A stretch of DNA of 64,000 bases from JBKHDT01 sp046541195. GTDB lineage: Bacteria; Pseudomonadota; Gammaproteobacteria; Halothiobacillales; Halothiobacillaceae. The stretch lies in NCBI GenBank assembly GCA_046541195.1, contig JBKHDT010000005.1, positions 1 to 64,000 of the forward strand, written 5' to 3'. The notes below the pieces were generated by a model. It searched no databases. It was not told the origin of the DNA and was given only the letters and a program-made list of their open reading frames with translations. Shown here piece after piece: positions 16,385 through 23,802 of this stretch (position 1 is its first letter; each line of letters begins with the position of its first letter). A program made the position numbers and the translations under genes.

Positions 16385-17728
16385 ATGTCCGACAACGCCC
16401 ACTGGATGCAACGCGACCTGGCGGTGCTCTGGCACCCCTGCACGCAGATGAAGGATCACGAAACATTGCCCGTGATCCCGGTTTCCCGGGGGGAGGGCGT
16501 CTGGCTGCACGACTTCGAGGGCAATCGCTACCTGGATGCAGTCAGTTCCTGGTGGGTCAATATCTTTGGCCACGCCCATCCGTTCATCAACGAGCGGATC
16601 AAGGAGCAGCTCGATCGGCTGGAACACGTGATTCTGGCCGGGTTTTCGCACCAGCCGGTCATCGAGCTTTCCGAGCGCCTGGTCGACATCACACCCGAGG
16701 GGCTGAACCGTGTCTTCTATGCGGACAATGGCTCTTCGGGCGTCGAAGTGGCGCTGAAGATGAGCTTCCATTACTGGCTCAACCGGGGACGGCCCGAGAA
16801 GACCCGCTTCATTACCCTGGCCAACAGCTATCACGGCGAGACACTGGGTGCCCTCGCCGTTGGTGATACCGGCCTGTACAAGGATACCTACCGGCCGCTG
16901 CTGCTGGAGGCGCTGACCGCGCCTTCTGCGGACTGTCGCCAGGCCGCGCCGGGCGAGGACTGCTCGGCCGTGACCGCCCGGGCGCTGGCCGGGATGCGCG
17001 CACTGCTCGAGCGGCACGCGCATGAAAGTTGTGCGGTGATTGTCGAGCCGCTGGTCCAGTGCGCCAGCGGCATGCGGATGCATTCGCCGGAATACCTTGC
17101 CGGACTGCGGCGCCTGTGTGACGAGTTCGAGGTTCACCTGATCGCGGACGAGATCGCGGTGGGCTTCGGGCGCACCGGCACGCTGTTTGCCTGCGAGCAG
17201 GCCGGGATCAGTCCCGATTTCCTGTGTCTTTCCAAGGGGTTGACCGCCGGTTACCTCCCCCTCGCTGCGGTGTTGACACACGAGCGGGTGTACCAGGCGT
17301 TCTACGACGACTACGAGCGGCTCACGGCCTTTTTGCACTCGCATTCCTACACCGGCAACCCGCTGGCCTGCGCGGCGGCGCTGGCCACGCTGGACCTGTT
17401 CGAGTCCGAAGGCGTGATCGAGCGCAACCGGCAGACCGCCGAGAAGATGGACGCGCTGCTGGAACCGTTCAAGGACCACCCCCATGTGCGCCACGTGCGA
17501 CGACGCGGCATGATTGCCGCGCTGGACCTGGTCGATGAGCGCGGCGAACCCTATCCCTGGCAGGAGCGTCGGGGACTGCGGGGCTATCAGGCAGCGATGG
17601 ATCTGGGTGTGATGCTGCGCCCGCTGGGCAACACCCTCTACTGGATGCCGCCCTACGTCATCAATGACGAGGAGCTGGCCCTGCTGGGGCGCGCCACAGA
17701 AGCGGCCATCGCTGCCGCTTGCGCGTAA
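16385..17728 (+). CDS. bioA: Adenosylmethionine-8-amino-7-oxononanoate aminotransferase BioA
   Basis: BioA makes 7,8-diaminopelargonate, the third dedicated step of biotin synthesis, using SAM as amino donor. The 447-residue protein is a fold-type I PLP aminotransferase. It has WHPCTQMKDHE near the N-terminus (diagnostic for BioA), YLDAVSSWWVNIFGHAHP, NGSSGVEVALKM, NSYHGETLGALAVGD, LIADEIAVGFGRTGT and the PLP-lysine K284 in LCLSKGLTAGYLPLAAV. FLHSHSYTGNPLACAAA is the substrate-side motif. No other bio genes are nearby. rsmE follows after 3 bp; the same bioA-rsmE adjacency is known from Xanthomonas-type genomes. Confidence 0.96.
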   Translation: MSDNAHWMQRDLAVLWHPCTQMKDHETLPVIPVSRGEGVWLHDFEGNRYLDAVSSWWVNIFGHAHPFINERIKEQLDRLEHVILAGFSHQPVIELSERLVDITPEGLNRVFYADNGSSGVEVALKMSFHYWLNRGRPEKTRFITLANSYHGETLGALAVGDTGLYKDTYRPLLLEALTAPSADCRQAAPGEDCSAVTARALAGMRALLERHAHESCAVIVEPLVQCASGMRMHSPEYLAGLRRLCDEFEVHLIADEIAVGFGRTGTLFACEQAGISPDFLCLSKGLTAGYLPLAAVLTHERVYQAFYDDYERLTAFLHSHSYTGNPLACAAALATLDLFESEGVIERNRQTAEKMDALLEPFKDHPHVRHVRRRGMIAALDLVDERGEPYPWQERRGLRGYQAAMDLGVMLRPLGNTLYWMPPYVINDEELALLGRATEAAIAAACA

Positions 17729-17731
17729 ACC

Positions 17732-18454
17732 ATGCGTATTCCCCGAATCTACATTGACGCCGAGCTGACCGCGGGGCGCGAACTGGCGCTGCCGGCCGAT
17801 CGGCTCAACTACCTGCGCAACGTGCTGCGCCTGCGGCCCGAGGCGCAGGTCCTGGCCTTTGATGGTCGGGGTCAGGAGGCCGAGGCGGTCTTCGTGCCCG
17901 AGAAAAGGTCCGGAAGCCTCAGGATCGGCTTGGTTCGGGCGCGCAGCGCCGAATCGCCCCTGCAACTGCACCTGCTGCAGGGGGTTTCCAGGGGCGAACG
18001 GATGGATGTCGTGGTGCAGAAGTCGGTCGAGCTCGGCGTGCAGCGGATCTCGCCGGTCCGAATGGCCCGCACGGTGGTGGATCTCAAGAACGACCGGGCG
18101 GACAGGCGTCTTGCGCGGTGGCGGGAAATTGCGATCAACGCCTGCGAGCAGTGCGGTCGCAACCACCTGCCGGTAATCGACCCGGTGGCCTCACTGGACG
18201 ATGCCCTGGACCTGGTTGCGCCGGATGCCGATCGCTGGGTGCTGCATACCGCGCCAGGCGCGCCGACGGCGGGCGGGCAGGGACGGCAGGCTGCACTGGT
18301 GATTGGCCCCGAGGGGGGATTGACCGACGAGGAGGTCGCGCGCTGTCAGGCGTCAGGCTTTGCGCCACTCTGGCTCGGGCCGCGCATTCTGCGCACCGAG
18401 ACGGCAGCCATCGCGGCTCTGGCGATCATGCAGGCCCGGTTCGGGGACATGTAA
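17732..18454 (+). CDS. rsmE: 16S rRNA (uracil(1498)-N(3))-methyltransferase
   Basis: RsmE is a SPOUT-class enzyme that methylates N3 of U1498 in 16S rRNA. The 240-residue length is normal. It begins with a PUA-like domain (RIPRIYIDAELTAGRELALP, HYLRNVLRLR-type segment LNYLRNVLRLRPEAQVLAFD). The catalytic domain has QGVSRGERMDVVVQKSVELG, ACEQCGRNHLP, and the knotted SAM site ALVIGPEGGLTDEEVA with LGPRILRTETAAIAAL. It is translated 3 bp after bioA and converges on the nuclease gene with only 14 bp between them. Confidence 0.95.
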   Translation: MRIPRIYIDAELTAGRELALPADRLNYLRNVLRLRPEAQVLAFDGRGQEAEAVFVPEKRSGSLRIGLVRARSAESPLQLHLLQGVSRGERMDVVVQKSVELGVQRISPVRMARTVVDLKNDRADRRLARWREIAINACEQCGRNHLPVIDPVASLDDALDLVAPDADRWVLHTAPGAPTAGGQGRQAALVIGPEGGLTDEEVARCQASGFAPLWLGPRILRTETAAIAALAIMQARFGDM

Positions 18455-18468
18455 GCGGCACAAAGGGC

Positions 18469-19395
18469 TCAGCGTTTCCCTGTCGGCGTGGCCGGCAGCG
18501 CCCAGGCGTCCGTCGTGATCGTGGTTTCCAGCCGGTTCTCGATGTCGTCGGGCAGCTCGTGGAAAAAATCCAGCCCCGTGCGGCGTTCAATCTCGCGGAT
18601 GGTCACCAGGTAGTCGGTTGGCTCGGCGTCCTGCGCGACCGTCTGCGGCATCAGGAAGGCCAGGGCCACCGGGCCGTCATCCGTCTCGCGCAGCAGGATC
18701 TTGTAGAAGGCGTCCGGTATGGCAATTCTCGCGATGCCCGGCAGGTACGCGCGTTTGCGCGCATCGAAGACGGGGCCGGTGATCACCCAGAACGCGCCAT
18801 GCGACTCGGACAGCTCATCGGCCGCGAGCATCTCCACGGCGCGCCACGGCCCCTGGTTCAGTTCCGGGCGCTGCGGGCTGACATTGGTCATCAGGAAAGT
18901 CTGTGCCTGCGCCCGGGCGCCGTACCGGCTGGCGATGACGTGATTGGGCGCCAGATGCCCGCGGTCAAATCCCGATCCGGTATAGCTGTCGTGATCGACA
19001 CAGGCGAACATCGTCAGGCAGCGTATGGTCCGCCAGTCTTCGCGGAACCGGCCGGGACGGGGCGCCGGGGAGCCCTGCTCGGGGCGCGGCAAGACCTGGT
19101 AGCTGACCCAGAGCGGGTTGCCCAGTCGCTCGGAGTAACCCACCATGAACGCCTGGTTGCGCAGCACGCGCAAAAAATGAATCTCTTCGGCGTCGAGAAC
19201 GGGCAGGCCGGCATGGACCATCGCCGGCCGGGCAATCTGGGTTTCAACCCCGTACCAGGCCGCGCCGATCAGCAACAGGACCAGCGCCAGGACCGGATGG
19301 CGCCGGACCAGACGGATTCCCCCGCGCATCAGCGCCAGGTGTTGGTGGGCGTGCCGCGGCCTGCGTCCTCGACGTTTGGGAAACCTTGGGCGCAT
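18469..19395 (-). CDS. Membrane-anchored DNA/RNA non-specific endonuclease
   Basis: This is a beta-beta-alpha-metal nuclease of the NUC1/Serratia nuclease family with 308 residues. A single N-terminal helix (HPVLALVLLLIGAAWYG) follows a very basic stretch, so the catalytic domain is expected in the periplasm. The active site is seen in GFDRGHLAPNHVIAS, with the general-base His of DRGH at about residue 146, and in QTFLMTNVSPQRPELNQGPW, which holds the metal-binding Asn. FWVITGPVFD and IPDAFYKILL are further family motifs. The start is 2 bp after the stop of the CAP-domain lipoprotein gene, so translation is probably coupled. Likely roles are nucleic acid scavenging or envelope defence; neither is shown. 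Confidence 0.86.
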   Translation of the reverse strand: MRPRFPKRRGRRPRHAHQHLALMRGGIRLVRRHPVLALVLLLIGAAWYGVETQIARPAMVHAGLPVLDAEEIHFLRVLRNQAFMVGYSERLGNPLWVSYQVLPRPEQGSPAPRPGRFREDWRTIRCLTMFACVDHDSYTGSGFDRGHLAPNHVIASRYGARAQAQTFLMTNVSPQRPELNQGPWRAVEMLAADELSESHGAFWVITGPVFDARKRAYLPGIARIAIPDAFYKILLRETDDGPVALAFLMPQTVAQDAEPTDYLVTIREIERRTGLDFFHELPDDIENRLETTITTDAWALPATPTGKR

Positions 19396-19397
19396 GG

Positions 19398-19943
19398 TCA
19401 GTGATCCGGGTCCGGCTGTGCTCCGAACCAGAGAATGGCATGCCGGTCCGAGAGCGCGCCACCCAGCGCGCGCCAGTGATGGTCCGACCAGGGACCGCGG
19501 TTCAGGATCACTTCATGATGTCGCGGACTTTGTCGCCAGAGCGTCAGCGCCGTTTGCGCGTCCATGTCCCGGGACTGGTAGGCCAGGATCTCATATCCGG
19601 GCCCCGAATAGCGCCCGCCGGTGATTTGTGCCGGCTTGGCGCGCATGCATCGAGAGGAGGCGGGATCGTTGTCGCGGTAGCAGCAGGGGCGCCACGGACC
19701 GCGGTCGGACCAGCTATGCAGGCTGCACTGGCCCCGGGCATGGACACCGGCCCCCGTCTCGATGTCGCCGAGGTGGCGTTGCGCCACCTCGGCGAGGGCC
19801 GGGGACCAGTCGATGGGCGGCAGCCCATGGCTTGCGCGGTAGGCGTTGATTTCAACGGCCAGGGGATGGGGTTGCGGCCCGTGCGCGCAGCCGGCTGCGA
19901 TGGTGGCCACCGCCGTGGCCAGAAGCGCCGTTGCCCACCTCAT
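19398..19943 (-). CDS. CAP/SCP-domain lipoprotein
   Basis: The 181-residue protein has a lipoprotein signal (ALLATAVATIAAGC) and a CAP (CRISP/antigen 5/PR-1) domain. Motifs are EINAYRASHGLPPIDWSPALAE-type helix 1 with the metal-binding His in AQRHLGDIE, HSWSDRGPWRPCCY, and GPGYEILAYQSRDM, ending with the HHEVILN and WRALGGALSDRHAI segments. Five Cys after the lipobox region (QCSLHS, PCCY, SRCM) suggest disulfides in the periplasm. CAP proteins bind lipids or cell-wall material; the bacterial function is unknown. Its ATG overlaps the nadE stop by 4 bp (ATGA) and the nuclease starts 2 bp after its stop. Confidence 0.85.
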   Translation of the reverse strand: MRWATALLATAVATIAAGCAHGPQPHPLAVEINAYRASHGLPPIDWSPALAEVAQRHLGDIETGAGVHARGQCSLHSWSDRGPWRPCCYRDNDPASSRCMRAKPAQITGGRYSGPGYEILAYQSRDMDAQTALTLWRQSPRHHEVILNRGPWSDHHWRALGGALSDRHAILWFGAQPDPDH

Positions 19944-21571
19944 GGTTGCCAGGGTGCGAAGCCGGAGGTGATCGGGTAGCGGCGGTCCCGTCCGAAGGCC
20001 CGGGCGCTGATGCGTACGCCTGGTGCGGCCTGCCGACGCTTGTACTCGTTGCGCAGGATCATCCGCACCACCCGGCGCACCGTGGCCTCGTCGAAGCCGG
20101 CTTCGACGATCCGGTCAATGGCGTGATCGTGCTCGACGAACAGCTCGAGAATCGCGTCGAGCTCCGGGTACGGCGGCAGCGAGTCCGAGTCGCGCTGATC
20201 CGCGCGCAGCTCGGCGGAGGGTTCCCGGGTAATGACGCGTTCGGGGATGACCGGCACGTTGCCCCGCGCATTGCGGTGGCGGGCCAGTTTGTAGACCAGG
20301 GTTTTCGGAACATCCTTGATGGGCGCGAAGCCGCCGGCCATGTCGCCGTAAAGCGTGGCATAGCCGACGGCCAGCTCGGACTTGTTGCCGGTGGCCAGCA
20401 GGATCTTGCCGAACTTGTTGGAGAGGGCCATCAGCAGCAAGCCGCGAATCCGCGCCTGGAGGTTTTCCTCGGTGGCATCGACCTCGGTGCCCGCGAACAG
20501 CGGGGCCAGCATGGTCTCGAAGGTGTCGAAGGCCGGCTCGATCGGCAGGGTTTCCATGCGCACGCCCAGCAGGCGGGCCTCCAGGGCCGCGTCTTCCAGG
20601 CTCATCTGCGAGGTGTAGCGCGAGGGCATCCGCACGGCCAGCACGTTCTCCGCGCCCAGGGCGTCCACCGCCAGGGCCAGTACCAGCGCCGAGTCGATGC
20701 CGCCGGAAAGCCCCAGGACCGCGCCGGAAAAGCCGTTCTTGGCCGCGTAATCCCGAATGCCCATGGTCAGTGCCTCGTAGACCGATGCGGTGCCGGTTCG
20801 CCAGCTTGCGCTGTCGCTGCCGGCGGTGACCTGGCCTTGGGCATCGACATCGATCCAGCCGACCTGTTCCTGAAAATCTGCCAGCCGCAGGCAGACACCG
20901 TCCGGCGTTCGCACGAAGGAGCAGCCGTCGAAGACGAGTTCATCCTGGCCGCCCACCAGGTTCAGGTAGACGACCGGCAGGCCGGTTTCCCGGACGCGGT
21001 CGGCGACCACGGCCTCCCGCTGCTCCGGCTTGTCGCGGTGATAGGGCGAGGCATTGAGGTTCAGCAGGAGCCGGGCTCCGGCTGCCTTGGCCGCACCGGC
21101 GGCCTCGGGCGTCCAGATGTCTTCGCAGATGGTGATCCCGAGCGCGACGCCACGAACCCGGGAGACCACCGCGCCATCGCCGGCGGCAAAGTAGCGCTTT
21201 TCGTCGAACACGCCGTAGTTCGGCAGCTGTTGCTTGCGGTATCGGGCGCGCACCCGACCGTTCTCGATCAGGATGGCGCTGTTGAACAGTCCCGCCGGCA
21301 GTTTTTCCGGCGCGCCGACTAGGACGGCCACGTCCGGCAGGGCCTCGGCAATGCGCCGGACGGCCCGGTCGCAGCCGGCGAGGAAGTCGTCGCGAAGCAG
21401 CAGGTCCTCAGGCGGATAGCCGGTTAGTGTCAGTTCGGGGAACACCACCAGATCGGCGTTCAGGGTGTCTCGGGCCTGTCGGGCGTGTTCGATCACCCGA
21501 TCGGCGTTTCGCTGGCAGTCCCCGACATGGATGTTGATCTGTGCCAGGGCGATCCGCAGCCCGTTTTTCAT
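19940..21571 (-). CDS. nadE: Glutamine-dependent NAD+ synthetase
   Basis: NadE amidates nicotinate adenine dinucleotide to NAD+ using glutamine. The 543-residue protein has the two-domain form. The N-terminal nitrilase-type glutaminase has the Glu in VVFPELTLTGYPPEDLLLR, the Lys in YRKQQLPNYGVFDEKRYF, and the Cys in LGITICEDIWTPE. The C-terminal synthetase has the PP-loop LGLSGGIDSALVLALAVDAL from about residue 284, and NKSELAVGYATLYGDMAGGF. It starts inside the sucD stop (ATGA, 21568-21571) and ends inside the start of the CAP lipoprotein (19940-19943). Together with nadC it shows that the organism makes NAD. Confidence 0.96.
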   Translation of the reverse strand: MKNGLRIALAQINIHVGDCQRNADRVIEHARQARDTLNADLVVFPELTLTGYPPEDLLLRDDFLAGCDRAVRRIAEALPDVAVLVGAPEKLPAGLFNSAILIENGRVRARYRKQQLPNYGVFDEKRYFAAGDGAVVSRVRGVALGITICEDIWTPEAAGAAKAAGARLLLNLNASPYHRDKPEQREAVVADRVRETGLPVVYLNLVGGQDELVFDGCSFVRTPDGVCLRLADFQEQVGWIDVDAQGQVTAGSDSASWRTGTASVYEALTMGIRDYAAKNGFSGAVLGLSGGIDSALVLALAVDALGAENVLAVRMPSRYTSQMSLEDAALEARLLGVRMETLPIEPAFDTFETMLAPLFAGTEVDATEENLQARIRGLLLMALSNKFGKILLATGNKSELAVGYATLYGDMAGGFAPIKDVPKTLVYKLARHRNARGNVPVIPERVITREPSAELRADQRDSDSLPPYPELDAILELFVEHDHAIDRIVEAGFDEATVRRVVRMILRNEYKRRQAAPGVRISARAFGRDRRYPITSGFAPWQP

Positions 21572-22452
21572 CGGTCGCCGTCCAGAAGTGCCTGCATGCG
21601 TGCGCCCATTTCGGTTGGCGAACGCACCACGTGGGCGCCGGCGGCCTCGAGCGCCGCGTATTTTTCCTCGGCGGTGCCCTTGCCGCCGGCAATGATCGCG
21701 CCGGCATGACCCATGCGCTTGCCGGCGGGCGCCGTGGCGCCGGCGATGTAGGCGAACACCGGCTTGCTTACCTGCTCGCGGATGTACTCGGCCGCTGCCT
21801 GCTCGGCGTGGCCCCCGATCTCGCCGACCAGGATGATGCCGTCGGTCTCGGGGTCTGCCTCGAACAGCACCAGGCAGTCGACGAAGTCCATGCCGTGGAT
21901 CGGGTCGCCGCCGATGCCGACGCAGCTGCTTTGGCCAAGTCCTGCCGCCGTGGTCTGATGCACGGCCTCATAGGTCAGGGTGCCGGAGCGCGACACGATC
22001 CCGACGCGGCCGGGCTGGTGGATGTGCCCCGGCATGATCCCGATTTTGCACTGCCCCGGCGTGATCAGGCCGGGGCAGTTGGGACCGACCAGGCGGGTGT
22101 CGGGGTAGTCGCTGTCGAGCACAGCCTTGACCCGGGCCATGTCGAGTACCGGAATGCCCTCGGTGATGCAGGCGATCACCCGGATGCCGGCGTCGGCCGC
22201 CTCAAGGATCGCGTCGGCGGCGAACGGGGCCGGCACGTAGATCATCGTTGCTTCGGCGCCGGTTTCGTCCACGGCAGCCTGTACGGTATCGAACACGGGT
22301 AGACCCAAATGGGTCTGGCCACCCTTGCCCGGGGTCACGCCGCCGACCATGGCGGTACCGTAGGCGATTGCCTGCTCGGAGTGGAACGTGCCCTGCTTGC
22401 CGGTGAAGCCCTGGCAGATGACTCGGGTGTGCTTGTCGATCAGGATGCTCAT
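21568..22452 (-). CDS. sucD: Succinyl-CoA synthetase alpha subunit
   Basis: SucD is the ligase subunit that binds CoA and carries the phosphohistidine. The reaction is succinyl-CoA + Pi + NDP to succinate + CoA + NTP in the TCA cycle. The 294-residue sequence has the CoA-binding Rossmann start VICQGFTGKQGTFHSEQAI, VGGVTPGKGGQTHLGLPVFD, GPNCPGLITPGQCKIGIMPG and the phospho-His in KRMGHAGAIIAGGKGTAEEK. It lies 19 bp after sucC and overlaps nadE by 4 bp. The protein is full length and I see nothing unusual in it. Confidence 0.97.
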   Translation of the reverse strand: MSILIDKHTRVICQGFTGKQGTFHSEQAIAYGTAMVGGVTPGKGGQTHLGLPVFDTVQAAVDETGAEATMIYVPAPFAADAILEAADAGIRVIACITEGIPVLDMARVKAVLDSDYPDTRLVGPNCPGLITPGQCKIGIMPGHIHQPGRVGIVSRSGTLTYEAVHQTTAAGLGQSSCVGIGGDPIHGMDFVDCLVLFEADPETDGIILVGEIGGHAEQAAAEYIREQVSKPVFAYIAGATAPAGKRMGHAGAIIAGGKGTAEEKYAALEAAGAHVVRSPTEMGARMQALLDGDR

Positions 22453-22471
22453 GGATGGGTCGGTATCCGGG

Positions 22472-23650
22472 TCAGGCGGTTCGGGACAGCTCGACGGCCT
22501 TGCGGGCTGCCAGCGCGAGGTCGGTTTCGGGCACCAGATTCAGGCCGGACTCGGCCAGCATCTCGCGGCCGCGTGCGGCGTTGGTGCCCTCCAGGCGGAC
22601 CACAGTGGGTACCCCGAGCTGCACTTCCCGGGCGGCGGCGATAATGCCCTCGGCGATCAGGTCGCAGCGGACGATGCCGCCGAAGATGTTGACCAGAATG
22701 GCAGCCACCTTCTCGTCGGAGAGGATCAGCTTGAAGGCCTCGGCCACCTTGGCGGCCGTGGTGCCACCGCCGACATCCAGAAAATTGGCCGGCTCGCCAC
22801 CCTCGAGCTTGATCAGGTCCATGGTCGCCATCGCAAGCCCCGCCCCGTTGACCATGCAGGCAATGTTGCCGTCCAGCGAGACGTAGTTCAGACCATGCTC
22901 GCTGGCGGCCCGTTCACGCGGATCTTCCTGGCTGGTGTCGCGCAGCTCCACGATGGCCGCCTGTCGATAGGCCGCGTTGTCGTCCATGCTGAACTTGGCA
23001 TCCAGTGCGCGCAGCTCGCCCGTGCCGGTGACCACCAGCGGGTTGATCTCGAGCAGCGCGGCGTCCTTTTCAACGAAAAGCTGGTAGAGCGCGGTCAGCA
23101 GCCGGACAAACGGAGCGATCTGCCCGGCCGCCAGGCCCAGCTGGAATCCCAGGGTGCGCGCCTGATGCGGCATCAACCCGGTTGCGGGGTGTACCGCCAG
23201 GCGAAACAGCTTTTCCGGGGTCTGCTCGGCGACTTCCTCGATGTCCATGCCGCCTTCGGTGGAGGCCATCACGGCCACCCGCTCGTTCTGCCGGTCGACC
23301 GTCAGGGCCAGATAGAGCTCGCGGGCGATGTCGGTTGCCTCTTCCACGAGTACGGCGCTGACCGGCAACCCCTGCGGGCCGGTCTGGTGCGTGACCAGTC
23401 GGGTGCCCAGCAGGGCACGCACCGCGTCCAGGGCCGAAGACTCGTCGTCGACCACGCGCACGCCGCCGGCCTTTCCGCGCGCGCCGGAATGAATCTGTGC
23501 CTTGACCACGCGCCGGGGTCCGGGTACCCGGCGCAGGGTGTCGAGCAGTTCGGCCTCGGACGATGCGTCCGGCAGCACCGGCTCGGCGCGGGGAACGGGG
23601 ATGCCGGCTTCGGCCAGGAGGGCCTTGGCTTGGTATTCGTGAAGGTTCAT
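22472..23650 (-). CDS. sucC: Succinyl-CoA synthetase beta subunit (ADP-forming)
   Basis: SucC is the ATP-grasp subunit that binds nucleotide and succinate. The 392-residue protein begins MNLHEYQAKALLAEAGIPVP, the standard start of the family, so 23650 is a firm start although the frame is open further upstream. It has VVKAQIHSGARGKAGGVRVV, EGGMDIEEVAEQTPEKL, ALLEINPLVVTGTGELRALD with the metal-binding Asn/Asp, and FLDVGGGTTAAKVAEAF and ILVNIFGGIVRCD. It is the first gene of the sucC-sucD-nadE-CAP-nuclease run and is divergent from the diguanylate cyclase across about 150 bp, where the promoter should lie. Confidence 0.97.
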   Translation of the reverse strand: MNLHEYQAKALLAEAGIPVPRAEPVLPDASSEAELLDTLRRVPGPRRVVKAQIHSGARGKAGGVRVVDDESSALDAVRALLGTRLVTHQTGPQGLPVSAVLVEEATDIARELYLALTVDRQNERVAVMASTEGGMDIEEVAEQTPEKLFRLAVHPATGLMPHQARTLGFQLGLAAGQIAPFVRLLTALYQLFVEKDAALLEINPLVVTGTGELRALDAKFSMDDNAAYRQAAIVELRDTSQEDPRERAASEHGLNYVSLDGNIACMVNGAGLAMATMDLIKLEGGEPANFLDVGGGTTAAKVAEAFKLILSDEKVAAILVNIFGGIVRCDLIAEGIIAAAREVQLGVPTVVRLEGTNAARGREMLAESGLNLVPETDLALAARKAVELSRTA

Positions 23651-23802
23651 CGCGTTATGCACGTGTTGGGGGCGGGCGCGGCCGGGTCGGTGTACCATAT
23701 CCGACGCGTAGCCCGTCATTTTCACCCAAGGGCACGCCGTTTTCCAAGCCTGGACCGTTTTGGGTCGCGGATCGCGGGTTGCGGGGACCTGGCTTGAACG
23801 CC

